From Oreohelix idahoensis (taxonomy: Eukaryota > Mollusca > Gastropoda > Stylommatophora > Oreohelicidae): a stretch of DNA of 64,000 bases. The notes beneath the pieces are model-generated. The model did not search any database, was not told the DNA's origin, and saw only the letters and a program-made list of their open reading frames with translations. The position numbers and the translations under genes are program-made. The DNA is taken from positions 94,256 through 158,255 of the forward strand of contig JAMPIV010017554.1 in the NCBI GenBank assembly GCA_024509875.1. The letters run 5' to 3'. Positions 34,410-49,640 of the stretch are shown one piece after another; position 1 is the first letter of the stretch; each line of letters opens with the position of its first letter.

Positions 34410-35276
34410 ACATTGGTACCTTACTAATTGAAAACATTAAATGAACATAAAATTCTAGATGTAGTCGTTGACCAGCGTCTAAATGAGAACTCACATGTAC
34501 ATGTACTGACCAAGCAAACGGCACAGAAAGTTTACCAGTTAACTAAAATGAAACATTTCCTAGATGAAGACGCAAGAAAATTGTTCTATAAATCTCACAT
34601 ACAAGCAAACCTTGGCTATTGCTCCACAATCTTGGAAGGTTGCTCAATGTTCACTACAAAAGCGTGCAGTGCGTCTAGTCTCTGACAACTGCCTAACTCA
34701 GTGTGTAGATCTATATACGAGTTAGGGTTAGGGTTAGCCTTCTGTTCAACAAAGCTAAATTTGTTCACAAAATCCTGTCACATAATGCTCCAGCATATCT
34801 GTGGCCAATATTCAAATACAATTAAAGACAAATTGCAAGTGCCCAAGTCTAAGCTTGACTTATTCAAGAAAAGTTTAGCGTCCTCTGCTGCTCATCTTTG
34901 GAATTGTCTTCCACATAACCTAAGAAACAACCTCAGTCCCTGTTCATACAATCGTAGACTTTTCGAATACTTTATGAGTTCTGATTACATGCCACTCTAA
35001 TTGGATTAACATTTCTTATAATATCAACTGTAGGTTCTAATGACGATGTTTGTACTTTTCAACATATTTTATGTCATGCTTTTAAGTAGTTAATGTTAAT
35101 ATGAGTATGTTATGTTATTTTACTTTACACGTTGAATTCCTTGAAATTGATATGTAAAATGCACGTGAGAAGAAAAGAATTCAGTATGAAAGGTAAGAGA
35201 AAGGAATGGCAGAATGTCAGACGGGCCTGCGTGCCCAATTCTCAACACTTTGAAAATAAAGTTCGTTCGTTCGTTC
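34410..35276 (+). mobile_element. CR1/jockey-like LINE 3' fragment
   Basis: Two frames (34428-34685, 34701-35000) encode a non-LTR RT C-terminus: VVDQRLNENSHV, KQTAQKVYQLTKMKHFLDED, LQVPKSKLDLFKKSL, LWNCLPHNLRN. One frame change lies near 34690. The 3' UTR ends in AATAAAG followed by (GTTC)4 at about 35260-35276, a typical short tandem tail. 5' truncated. Confidence 0.88.
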
Positions 35277-35683
35277 AGTTACACATTCACACACACAACA
35301 GTCTGGGTGACAAACTCAGTTACACATTCGCACACTGGGAACATCCATGGTCACACACTCAGTGATATATATATATATACACACACACGAGTCTACCATT
35401 GCTTGTTTCTTGGTTTCGTCCATCGTGGCTTAAACCATGTGATCGTTGGTTATCACTTCAGTTAATCTTAATATATTTTCTTTTTTTCTGTTTTCTACCA
35501 GCTCTACAAATGTCTTTCCTGTACATTTATTTATGTCAAAAGTGCTGTCCGTCCAGTGTCTCTCTGTGCTAATTTTTTTAAATTTTTCGTGGACAGCCGG
35601 TTCAAGAGCCCGTACATTCCTTTATTCATTTTTCACTTTCACATCCGGGAACTCCATGATCAACATAATGTCACTCTTCCATT

Positions 35684-36135
35684 CATTCACTCACTCACTC
35701 ACTCACTCACTCACTCACTCACTCACTCACTCACTCACTCACTCACTCACTCACTCACTCACTCACTCACTCACTCACTCACTCACTCACTCACTCACTC
35801 ACTCACTCACCCACTCCCCACCCCCACCCACTCACTCACTCATCTCCACAAACCCACTCACTCACTCACTCATCCTCACAAACCCACCCACTCACTCACT
35901 CACTCATCTCCACAAACCCACTCACTCACTCACTCATCCTCACAAACCCACCCACTCACTCACTCACTCATCTCCACAAACCCACTCACTCACTCACTCA
36001 TCCCCACAAATCCACCCACCCACTCACTCACTCATCCCCACAAACCCACCCACTCACTCACTCATCCCCACAAACCCACCCACCCACTCACTCACTCATC
36101 CCCACAAACCCACCCACCCACCCACTCACTCACTT
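35684..36135. repeat. (ACTC)n array grading into a minisatellite
   Basis: About 130 bp of pure ACTC, then units such as CTCATCCCCACAAACCCACC with short ACTC runs. It lies in the intron about 110 bp before the acceptor of the myomodulin exon. Long THSL-repeat frames across it are artefacts. Confidence 0.95.
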
Positions 36136-36247
36136 ATTCCTTCATTCATCATCTCTACTTACAATTAATGTAAACAGTGACAAAATAAATACTCAAAGTA
36201 AATAAACAATATTAAACATTTCAAAAATGTTCTCTTATGTCTCTCAG

Positions 36248-37137
36248 GTTGTGTCAAAGCGAAGAGACAAGTGTCAGGTATGGACATGTTGAGACTCGAA
36301 GGACGAGATCTAGATATGCTGGAACTCGAAAGACGTAACGGTGTTTCTTCTACAATTTACACCGACTTTGACAACTACCTTCCGGCCTACGGGAGCGGTA
36401 AACATTCAGAACCCAGCGTAGATGAGCACCTTCTTTCCAACCCAGAGCTGTATGCAAAAGCAAAGCTTGGAAATTACGCCGCAGTACCGCGGGTAGGCTT
36501 GCAACTACCTCGTCTAGGAAAACGTCAGTTGCCGATGCTCAGATTAGGAAAAAGATCTCTGGGTATGCTCAGGTTAGGCAAACAACAATCTGAGAACATG
36601 GAAGAAAACAGAGGTCTTGCAAGGCTTAGACTAGGCAAAAGGGATTCTGATGAAGAGACAGATAAGGGATCCTATAGTAACTTTCGGCTAAGGAGAATTT
36701 TTGAAAACGAAGACGACAAGAGAGATGTAATATTGTTACGGTTAGGCAAAAGAGATTTTGAGGATGAAGAAGATGGGGGATTTTATGGTCACTTAGGGTT
36801 AGTCAGAGATATTGAGGCCGAGGAAGAAAACAGAGGTCTAGATATGTCCAGACTGGGTAAACGTCAACTACCTATGCTGAGATTAGGCAAACGTTTTAGA
36901 GACGCTTACACTAATGAAAACAAGAGATCTCTTAGCATGCTCCGGTTGGGCAAACGTCAGCTAGCGATGCTAAGGTTGGGAAAACGGTCTGACGACCAAG
37001 AAGGGAAGAGATCTTTGGCAATGCTCAGACTTGGTAAGCGTTTTGATGATGGTGACACAGAAGAAAACAAGAGAACACTGTCAGAGCTTAGCCCTGAAAA
37101 ACGACCACTGAACACGCTTCGGCTTGGAGAACGTTAA
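36248..37137 (+). CDS. Myomodulin neuropeptide precursor, terminal coding exon
   Basis: Exon starts after the acceptor TATGTCTCTCAG (AG at 36246-36247) in phase 1 and ends at TAA 37135-37137; the signal-peptide exon is not in the window. Secreted precursor cut at dibasic sites to amidated peptides of the PMSMLRLamide family, which modulate molluscan muscle and neurons. Taking the codon at 36271 as residue 1, RLGKR sites give QLPMLRLamide twice (86, 199), SLSMLRLamide (220), QLAMLRLamide (230), SLAMLRLamide (248), and divergent GLARLRLamide (115), DVILLRLamide (152), GLDMSRLamide (189) and GLQLPRLamide (76). SLGMLRLGKQ (96) lacks its second basic residue, and PLNTLRLGER (279) has E for K. Acidic spacers (EEDGG, DDGDTEENKR) alternate with peptides. 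No Aplysia-type PMSMLRL copy is present in this exon. Confidence 0.93.
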
Positions 37138-37200
37138 GAAAAGGATAAGAGATACCTGGAGTTGTTACGGCCCAATGAACCTGGAAATATTGAATGTGTT

Positions 37201-37206
37201 ATTAAA
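37201..37206 (+). terminator. Candidate polyadenylation signal of the myomodulin gene
   Basis: ATTAAA 64 bp after the stop. Other A-rich candidates follow, so the assignment is tentative. Confidence 0.3.
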
Positions 37207-37216
37207 GCAGCAACAA

Positions 37217-37291
37217 CACAAATGAACAACTACAAATGAACAACCTCAAATGAACAACTACAAATGAACAACTACAAATGAACAACTACAA
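37217..37291. repeat. 14-bp tandem repeat in the myomodulin 3' UTR or flank
   Basis: About five units of AATGAACAACTACA. Confidence 0.85.
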
Positions 37292-38199
37292 ATGAGGCGG
37301 AGATTACTTGATCTGTTAAATTTCTGTTAAAACAAAACTTAAAACGTTCACATGTGCGGATGTGTAAACGACGAAACCTGTAGCGAATAACTCTCAGATA
37401 ATCTGGCAGTCAAATACAATTTTAGCTTTGGAAACAAAGATGTTTTTTAAAGAAATCAAATTAAAATTAATCATTTGAATATATATGAACGAACGTCACT
37501 TGTAATTTTATGAACGGCCAGTTATGTGGAAGATAAAAATTGACACAGCAATTTAGCTCATAAAATAGAAAAGCAGACATATGTAAATAAGGGCCATATA
37601 TAGTGTGTACTTCCGTGTTATTCTAATATGCAAGATTGGTATAAACACATAAGCTAAACAATGTTAGGAGAGCTTGTATGGTAACCAATAGTAACGTGTA
37701 TTGTGTTTCATTCTGCAAGACACAAGATAACTTATAACTATATAAACAATAGTGGCTGCTGATTTTTTATGTTGACCATCCGTGCACCAATCTGAAGCTG
37801 AAAGCGACAGTTTATTAGCAATACGTATGATTTATCGAAAAAAATGCCTTGGTATATTTCACTATTCCCTTGTTCAATTAAACACACAAAAAAATAAAAA
37901 ATGTACAGGTAATAAAAATCTCACTAATTTACTTCGATTGATTTTTTTTCTTCCTTTTTTCACATTTCAAAATGTTATCAATAAATTTTTGAAAGATAAT
38001 GCATTTCTTCGTATCCTCAAAATACAGTAAAAAATAATCTTGTACTTCAATGGCGACATTTACAACCGCCCGGACAACATAATGTGTAACACAAAATGGT
38101 AAACACAAATATAAAGTTCAGGCATTATTATGGCCGTCATACTTCGAAACAGTTTAAGTTTGAAACATCACTTTAACATACTAGAATCCTGAAGTATTA
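37292..38199. other. No gene recognised
   Basis: AT-rich sequence downstream of myomodulin; an 82-codon ORF at 37782-38030 has no motif. Confidence 0.5.
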
Positions 38200-38669
38200 C
38201 AGGTAACTCTCGATTTACAGTGGTCCAATTGGTGCCGATTCACAATAACCCCGATTATGAATCATTACGGTAAAAATATCGAACAAAATGTATTTCAAAC
38301 TTTATGTTAAAATTAACATTAGAATTATTATTAAAAGCAATTATATACAAAAATTATTATTACGGATTAAATTTACATCAAAAAATATTTATAAAAAAGG
38401 GCATTTGGGCAAAGAGACATCACATTTCATCTTAGCCAATCAGAGATGACGACGTTGGAGAAGACATGTTTTTTTTACTTTAGTTTTATTTACTTCACTT
38501 CAGGGCTTTAAATTAAATAGCGTTATATTACACGTAAATTTGTGGGTGCCTGAAACTTAAGTCATTGACTTCCTATTGGCTTACATTACGAAAGGTGTCA
38601 ATTTACGCCGATTCCAATAGCCCCAGTTCGTCCGGGAATGCATCCCCCGCGTAAATCGAGGGCTACCTG
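38200..38669. mobile_element. Pogo/Tigger-type MITE
   Basis: 470 bp with inverted ends CAGGTAACTCTCGATTTAC (left) and CAGGTAGCCCTCGATTTAC (right, complemented), flanked by TA at 38198-38199 and 38670-38671. A CAGG start, CTCG motif and TA target are typical of pogo/Tigger ends. No transposase is inside. Confidence 0.85.
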
Positions 38670-38671
38670 TA

Positions 38672-39756
38672 TTTCGATAACACAACAGCACATCTCTTAC
38701 ATCTGGCACTGGTAACTCTTTGACTTGTGAATGATCAAAATGCATGTAAATAAGAGTATATCGCTAGAGTTGTGCAAGATTTAACTCTTTTTTTTTAATG
38801 AAGCTCTGATTTGACTTAGTTAAGAGAAACAGAAGACCATCTGAAAAATACTTGTTTTTATTCGGTAAATGTTTTCATTATTTTATCTGTCGCCTGTCGT
38901 TCACTTAAAACCGGAATAAAGAGAATTATGACAATATAGATAGGCAGTCTTGTGAAATTTATATCATTTTAACGATTCGCGTTCAGGTAAGTAGATTTTA
39001 TCCTCAGGCGATGACAATTACAAGGTGAGGATCTCCATTTCAGAAACCTGGTCCAAGTATTGTATTCGTCCTGTCATCATCATAGATTATATATCTTGTA
39101 CATTTGCTTTCACCTTTACCTGCATGTCTCCTGAAATAAACGCCAACAACTTCAGCTGAAAGCACTTCTCCATCTTCTGCCAGCACCACCAACTTCAGCT
39201 TGTGCTAATTTTGACCCCCCTCCCTCCCCCATTTTCCCACATGCACTGCCAGCTTCGTCTTATGATAATGTGAACAACTTCTCCACCTTTGGCAAAAAAC
39301 ATCAACAGCTTCTGTTTGTGATACTTTCATTTCCTCCCATTTCCCCACACAAGATCCTTATATAATGACTTCCCAGCCTCTTGTAAATGGACGTGCTGTA
39401 TTACAATTACACCATAAACCAAACAAACTCGTGCAAGGACTGAACTAAGTCACAAAATAATACAGCACTTCACTCGCAACTAAGGACACTTTATTATCTA
39501 ATAAAATTCTTCGTTTCACTGACTTGTATCAGTTTTACTGCAGTCATAATGCAAGATATGCAGCAAGATAATATTCGTCTTCTTCGAGTGACATGCCTGG
39601 TGTCGTACGCTATCATGTCTCTCCACAACTTCCTGTCCCCAGTAAGTTTTATCAATTTTGTTGTTGATTTATTTCCATGTATCGAAGTTCCTTTTTGAAA
39701 GACGCCAACCATGCCCTGTCCACTTGTTCTCTATTCAGCTCTCCCTAGGCTGCACC
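38672..39756. other. No gene recognised
   Basis: No ORF above 72 codons. Some C/T-rich sequence at 39130-39350. Confidence 0.45.
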
Positions 39757-40205
39757 TGCTGTTTATTTCTGTTAGATGTCTGCTATCTCTACACTTCCAT
39801 TCCTCACTCTGATGGTCTCGAAGCTCTCCTATGTTTTCTGGACAAGCGCACACACCCCTTTATTGCTACAGGGACTCTCCGTCTTACACATCTGGTCCTT
39901 CAACTCAATTCCTTTGAGTTTAACGGACAGTTCTTTGACCAAGTCAGTGGAGTCGATATGGGTACCAAAATGGGTCCCAGTTATGCCTGCCTCTTCATGG
40001 GCTGGGGTATCCGGTGTGGCAGCAATATCCAGGCCCTTTTTCATGCATGTATCGTAGATATATTGACGATGGTATAGGTTGCACTGACATGTCAGAATCT
40101 GACACATCTAAGTACACTGTCTTCATTAACAACTTCCACCCTCCTAGCAAATGCACCTCTCATATCTCCACTGTCTCTGCCAAATTTCTGACACAACCAC
40201 AATAA
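39757..40205 (+). pseudogene. Penelope-like element RT fragment
   Basis: Frame 1 reads FLLDVCYLYTSIPHSDGLEA (RT motif A region of Penelope-like elements and kin), then VDMGTKMGPSYACLFMG. After a frame change near 40000-40015, frame 3 reads CMYRRYIDDGIGCTD, the catalytic YIDD box, then INNFHPPSK. No endonuclease or terminal repeat is visible. Family assignment is from motif spelling. Confidence 0.8.
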
Positions 40206-41610
40206 AATCTTCTGTCCCGTGATAGGACGACTCATAAACTTCACTAGCAACACTATAGCAGTACAACACCACTTAATTTGAAGTAATGACAAAATGTTAA
40301 ACAACAAACTACCAAATTTCACGCGTTAGTCTACTTAATAGCTAACTAGTTGTTCATAACTTCTGAACTAACGTGTCTGATACACCTAGTCCTGACTAAA
40401 GTCAACAAAAGCCAGAGATACCGAATGTCCCAACAACAAACTGCATCGCTTCGCTTACTCCCGAATGGTGCCAATCATTAAGACTGTCATAGTACTTCAT
40501 CGATTCATTTAAAAAGCCGTAAAGAGAACTTGTCTGGCACATGAGGCACACAACTTACAAACCAACAAACTCACGATTGACAACTCTCCTGATCACAACA
40601 ATAACACCTTACACAATCCAAAAACACATAGCCTACCAAACATGCAATGTCAAAAGAACGAGAGCCGTTAATCACTGCCAATCATGTAGAGGAACTGACA
40701 CGGTGGACACAAATAAACTCAACACCGGGTAACTGAAAACAGGCCCAGAGAAAAAGTGACAAAAATGGGTCACTAAACTCAGCTTAAAGGAAACTCCTTG
40801 CACCATACCTTGTATTTAAACTGGGCAACTCAATATCTCTACTGGCGAACTGAAAATGAAGATACCGTAGCACAAAATGTCTCTGAAAATGATAAATTCC
40901 ACGGACTCTCAAGTAAGCCCCCAGCTGTCTCATCAATAAGTGCTATATAAATATTGCAGCTAATAAGTGTGTGTAGTGTTTGGAGGAGCATATATGAATG
41001 AATGTAGTTAAAGCTACACCACACTGCGACTAGAATCCTATACAGAAGGTTCACGCTATAATGCGAGAGGTCACACTCTAAACCAGTGGTGGCCAAGTTA
41101 AGGATGCACGTATAAGCATACAAAAAACGTGCACAGTGCGAATGCACATGATAACAGGCTACCAATACATAAATGACATCATCGAAATAGCCTGCTAAGT
41201 TCCCAAAATCAATATGGCGCACAACTCGCTCCTGGCAGTGAAATATAACATAGATCAACATACTCAGAGACGCTAAGGTCAAAAAGACTCACTGACTTGC
41301 AGAAGAACTCATGCTAAACAGTCAAATATCTCCAGCATCACGCTTGGTAAAACTTAGCAGGTGTAAGCCAGACAGAGAAGATCCTCCATCATCTTCTCCA
41401 TACACATCTTTCCTCGACGGCAACCTTGCTGGTCTCCCTCGAACACACTGTCCGGTTGAACTCTTCTCATGCAATCCCCTTGCGCAAGCCTCAGTCACAT
41501 GACTGGCTATCTTTAGTTTAGCTCCCAGACTACACACACCTGCCATCGTCAACAATGACAATCTCTCACCCCCTAATATCTATATATGCTGCTTATGAGG
41601 CACAGGTGAG
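40206..41610. other. No gene recognised
   Basis: A 147-codon minus-strand ORF (40839-41282) has no recognisable domain and is listed as rejected. Confidence 0.45.
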
Positions 41611-42181
41611 TCAATGTTGTAAAACATTTTGTGACAGCTATCTGTTCATATGATGTACTGTCCACAGTTGTAAAACATTTTGTGACAGCTATCTATTCAT
41701 ATGATGTACTGTCCACAATTGTAAAACATTTTGTGACAGCTATCTATTTATATGATGTACTGTCCACAGTTGTAAAACATTTTGTGACAGCTATCTATTC
41801 ATATGATGTACTGTCCACAGTTGTAAAACATTTTGTGACAGCTATCTATTCATATTATGTATTGTCCACAGTTGTAAAACATATTGTGACAGCTATCAAG
41901 TCATATGATGTACTTGTCCACAGTTGTAACACATTTTGTGACAGCTATCTAGTCATATGATGTACTGTCCACAGTTGTAAAACATTTTGTGACAGCTATC
42001 TATTCATATGATGTACTTTCCCCAGTTGTAAAACATTTTGTGACAGCTATCTATTCATATGATGTACTGTCCACAGTTGTAAAACATTTTGTGACAGCTA
42101 TCTATTCATATGATGTACTGTCCACAGTTGTAAAACATTTTGTGACAGCTATCTATTCATATGATGTACTGTCTACAGTTT
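41611..42181. repeat. 51-bp minisatellite, 11 units
   Basis: Unit contains GTGACAGCTATCTATTCATA and TGATGTACTGTCCACAGTTG. 51 is a multiple of three, so frames stay open across copies; one T insertion near 41911 breaks the register. Confidence 0.95.
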
Positions 42182-42489
42182 GAATTTCACTTTGTATGGT
42201 AGGCCTGATTCCGTATTATTTATCTAGTCAATAGCATATTCACACTAACTCTTTCCAGTCAGTGTCAAGCACTGCCCCTTTTCTAACACACATGAGAGGA
42301 AACTTACAGCATGTGATGAGATGTCTGAGAGAAACTGAAGATACCACCAAAAAGAAACGAGAAGATTAGGAAGTTTGTAAAAACAAAATCATTTACATCT
42401 ACAAACACAGAAAATAAAATGGTACGGCCACTGCCTCAGATTGTAACCCAATAGGCTACCCTAAGCTTTCAACATTAGAAGGTATGCAA

Positions 42490-42720
42490 AGTCATCAAGG
42501 TCTGTTTAACGTATAAAATTCATCAAGTTCAGTTTATCGCATTCAAGGTCATCAAGCTTAATTTATCGTATTCAAGGTCATCAACCTCAGGTTATCGTAT
42601 ACAAGGTCATCAAGCTACGTTTATCGTATTCAAGGTCATCAAGCTCAGGTTATCGTATACAAGGTCATTAAGCTAAGTTTATCGGTTCAAGGTCATCATG
42701 CTCAGTTTATCGTTTTCAAT
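42490..42720. repeat. 29-bp minisatellite
   Basis: About eight imperfect units of ATTCAAGGTCATCAAGCTCA plus GTTTATCGT. Confidence 0.85.
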
Positions 42721-42813
42721 GTTGAGCAACCTAACTTTCGAGGTGAAGACAAGAGTACAACAGTAATGCACCTTATCAGCAACTTTATTTTTGACAATCA
42801 TAGACTGGGTGAT

Positions 42814-43928
42814 TGTTAAGGTCAAAGGGAGGTAAATCTTAGTATGTTGTGGGACAGATTGAATTTTTGGGTTATGGTACTTGCTTTCCGATTAGGAATG
42901 GATTTGTAAGGCCATAATTAATATAACTGCCGTGTTGTGCAGTCTTTGAGGAGTTTGATTTATGTAGAGATTTGTAAGGCCATAATTAATATAACTGCCG
43001 TGTTGTGCAGTCTTTGAGGAGTTTGAGACATGTAGAGATTTGTAAGGCCATAATTAATATAACTGCCGTGTTGTGCAGTCTTTGAGGAGTTTGAGACATG
43101 TAGAGATTTGTAAGGCCATAATTAATATAACTGCCGTGTTGTGCAGTCTTTGAGGAGTTTGAGACATGTAGAGATTTGTAAGGCCATAATTAATATAACT
43201 GCCGTGTTGTGCAGTCTTTGAGGAGTTTGAGACATGTAGAGATTTGTAAGGCCATAATTAATATAACTGCCGTGTTGTGCAGTCTTTGAGGAGTTTGAGA
43301 CATGTAGAGATTTGTAAGGCCATAATTAATATAACTGCCGTGTTGTGCAGTCTTTGAGGAGTTTGAGACATGTAGAGATTTGTAAGGCCATAATTAATAT
43401 AACTGCCGTGTTGTGCAGTCTTTGAGGAGTTTGAGACATGTAGAGATTTGTAAGGCTATAATTAATATAACTGCCGTGTTGTGCAGTCTTTGAGGAGTTT
43501 GAGACATGTAGAGATTTGTAAGGCCATAATTAATATAACTGCCGTGTTGTGCAGTCTTTGAGGAGTTTGAGACATGTAGAGATTTGTAAGGCCATAATTA
43601 ATATAACTGCCGTGTTGTGCAGTCTTTGAGGAGTTTGAGACATGTAGAGATGTGTAAGACCATAATTAACATAACTGCCGTGTTGTGCAGTCTTTGAGGA
43701 GTTTGAGACAGGTGGAGAATTTGTATGCCAGATGCATTTGAGTTATCATGAATTGTGTCTTTGTTGATGTCATTGTGACTTCGTTGTGTGTTGTAACGTA
43801 ATAAACAGTATCGAACTGTTCCAGGCGTTTTCAACCTTAATTGTCATCCATGACTCGTACGTGAGCTGTGTGGTGAGTGACAGTGGACACAGTATTCAAC
43901 AATAACGATAACAATGACGATTGTATCA
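42814..43928 (+). mobile_element. Solo LTR related to element A
   Basis: 1115 bp, starts TGTTAAGGTC and ends GTATCA, flanked by a perfect 5-bp duplication GTGAT (42809-42813, 43929-43933). It shares with the element A LTR the first 100 bp in outline (AGGGGAG-like, ACCTAAGAATGTT-like), the ACTGC/GCAGT hairpins, AATAAA at 43800-43805 and the CATCCATGACTC block. No internal sequence remains. Confidence 0.94.
42901..43716 (+). repeat. 68-bp tandem array inside the solo LTR, 12 units
   Basis: Near-identical units containing GATTTGTAAGGCCATAATTA and ACTGCCGTGTTGTGCAGTC. Only the first and last units differ noticeably. It corresponds to the repeat region of the element A LTRs. Confidence 0.97.
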
Positions 43929-44322
43929 GTGATGCGCCAAACAACAGAGAGCAGTCCAAGAGGGATTAGATGGACAACATTTTCTACACTGGAAGACCTG
44001 GAATATGCAGATGCCATTGGACTACTCGGAACATTCAACATCAACATATCCAAGAAAAAACCGATAGACTTAATAAGTATGGCCAGCAGGTGGGACTGAA
44101 TATCAATCTAAAGAAGACAGAGGTCATGACATTCAATATGGGCAGTCCTGAGCCAATAACAATAGGGAACCAGAAGCTAGAACAGACAGGCACATTTACA
44201 TACTTAGGATGCATAGTAACACCAGACGGCGGAACAAGCAAGGACATCAACAACAGAATAAATAAAGCGAGAACAACATTTCCTAGTTTCGACAACATTT
44301 GGAAGTCTTCCCAGTACAGCAC

Positions 44323-47169
<2,847 letters not shown>

Positions 47170-47450
47170 AGCACAAACATCAAATTAAGATTATATGAGA
47201 GCTGTGTACTTTCTGTGCTTCTCTAAGGTGCAGAATGCTGGAGAGTAACAGAGAAGGAAATGTCGAACTGTCCTCTTTCCACACAATTTGCCAAAGGAAA
47301 ATTCACCGAATCTTTTGGCCGAATACCATCACCAAACAAGAACTACTTATTCGGAGTAACCAAGAGGACATGCACACCATCATACCTGGCAGACGCTGGA
47401 GTTGTCCTCAGAAGGGACCCTGATAACAATACAAGAACAGCTATGCTAAA

Positions 47451-48217
47451 AAAAACAATAAGATAAAATAACAGAGCTTCGTTTTAGGGCGTGATGTTAC
47501 GTAGGTTATTAATTGGACGTTAATATTACTTTCATAGCTCTCGTTGCTACAAAGACTTAGTTTCAGTTGAGTAAAATAAAGGTACATTTTATATTATTTT
47601 GAGCGTATACACAATTAAAACACTTTATGAACAGCGCTGTGACTGTTGAGTGGCCGCTGTATACATTGTTACATATTTCTCAAGTAATAATACAGAATAG
47701 AGCCATGTAGTTTTCTCTTCTTTATTTCTTTTTTTAAATTCATTGACTTTTTAGGCATTAAAAAATATCATTCTTGTTACCATCTTTGTCAGATAAATAA
47801 ACTTGTTGAGTGCTTAAAAATGTCATTGAAAAGGGAGGTTTGTTACGTCTATCATTTCACAGATTAAAAAATACAGCTGTTTAAATTAGGAACAAGTAAA
47901 GCTTGATCAGTTAGTTATTGATAGATAAAAAGAATCATCGAGGGTTCCAAAAAAATGAACGCGTCATTATTACAGATTGATAGTAAATTTTTGCTAAGCT
48001 GGTAATATGCATCATTTTTATTGTGGCCTGGATGTTCTGCTTACCGCTTGCTGCAGTAGCTGCGCTTGATTAAATTCTTGACCTATGTTTGAGTTATGCT
48101 TGTGTCAAGATGAGTTAGCTTTCCCCCTTTCCAGCTCTTCATTTCCCGAGATGTTACAAAGAGAAGGGATCCACCGAATCACAACTCTAGTGAATTGCTG
48201 ACACAGTTTGTGAAGTG
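47451..48217 (+). repeat. Duplicated block, copy 1
   Basis: 767 bp, almost identical to 53984-54954 in the same orientation. It starts AAAAACAATAAGATAAAATA and ends TTTGTGAAGTG. It lacks 200 bp present in the second copy. Confidence 0.95.
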
Positions 48218-49229
48218 TTACTCTAAGGTCATCGAGGTCGGCATTAATTCTGATTCTTCGCGTTCCAATCACTGACAGCGCATTTAAGAAGATAGCTCCT
48301 TGTCTTTCTGAGCTTTCTTGTCATTAGGACGACGTCTGTTTCATTTTGTAAGGCCTCTGCCTCTGCTCTGAAGTTACTCGAGAATGTTCCGGTGCGACTG
48401 ACAGCTATTTTTGCTTTGCTTAAACAAGAAAACTCCGTCTTGGTTCGACAAGGAAGGGTTCGTCCAATCTATATACACATTTTATCAGTAACAAGTGAAC
48501 ACATTCCAGCTTTTAACGACGTTCCGATGTAAATACAGCAAGAAATGTAATTAGAATGACACGATTAATATTTCTGGGGAGCTAACATATTCTGACTAAA
48601 TTATTACGTCTCTTGCTGATCAAACTACGGTGGAGTAATTGTTGACGCTGTAACATGAGAGGAAGACGCAACTATGTTCTAGCAGAAAATGTGTGAATTC
48701 TGTCCGCAGGAAATGTTATAAGAATGACTGAAATGTGGTTTAAGAAAATAATTAAAGTTCCTCGATTTCAAGAGACATGGCGGCTGATATTCTGACATTG
48801 GTCAGAGTTCAAGCGGATCTTTCTGTACGCAAGAGAGGATGATAATTATCTAAAATATGACAACAGTTATCTTTCAGATGAGGACAGTTCTCTCAGAGAT
48901 GTGTGCTTGTCATATATTCATACAATATATTTAGACAGAAAAATAAGAACAGTAAATACACACGTAATAATTTATAAGGGACATAACGCATTGCAACACA
49001 GACAAAAAAATGTAGATACGCAGAATTAGACGTAAGGAGTAAACACGATTGTACAGAAATATACACGTTAATGAAAGTGTATATACCATCAGTAAAAGCA
49101 CATAAGCCAATATAGTATAACAAATTCTGTACAGGACGGCACATTGTAATAGGAACCGATTTTAAATGCATCCTGAACAACGTGGACATGTCGCGAGGAA
49201 CCGTACAAGGAAGAAGGAAGCCTCTAAAT
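48218..49229. other. No gene recognised
   Basis: Non-repetitive AT-rich sequence; no supported ORF. Confidence 0.45.
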
Positions 49230-49640
49230 AGTGTACACACATAAGTAGACATACCACAAATACTGAACACAAACAAGTAGACATACCACACATACTAAAC
49301 ACACAGAAGTAAATATTTCACCGACAGTGAAATCACACAAGTAAAAATATCACAAATAGCGAAACACATAAAGAGACATAACACAAATAGTGAACACACA
49401 CAATGGTGTACCTCAGATATTGAATACACACTATTAGGCATAACACATATAGGGAACTAACACAAGTAGACAAACCACAAATAGTGGACACACAAAAGTA
49501 AACATACCACAGATATTAAACACAAAGAACTAGACATACCAAAAGCAATGAAAAACACACCAATACACATACAACTATTGGTGAACCCACACATAGACCT
49601 ACCACAAACAGTGAGCACACAAACGTAGATGTCAGGAAAC
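49230..49640. repeat. Degenerate minisatellite, about 36-bp units
   Basis: Roughly eleven diverged units of AAGTAGACATACCACAAATA plus GTGAACACACA. The minus-strand ORF over it (49516-49863) follows from the repeat. Confidence 0.8.

Noticed and set aside
34720..34738. TTAGGGTTAGGG, telomere-like
   Set aside because: Only two and a half units inside a LINE-derived stretch; too short to be an interstitial telomere.
35446..36173. Two overlapping ORFs of over 200 codons rich in THSL and PPTHS
   Set aside because: They are translations of the ACTC repeat, open in several frames at once.
40839..41282. 147-codon minus-strand ORF
   Set aside because: No domain, no neighbouring exon signal, biased to Cys, Tyr and Leu as in random AT-rich DNA.
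41631..42183. ORFs with a 17-residue repeat
   Set aside because: The 51-bp repeat period keeps frames open by arithmetic; there is no start context, signal peptide or codon evidence.
42901..43716. Regular repeats resembling a CRISPR array
   Set aside because: The whole 68-bp unit is repeated with no unique spacers, and it lies inside an LTR of an animal genome.
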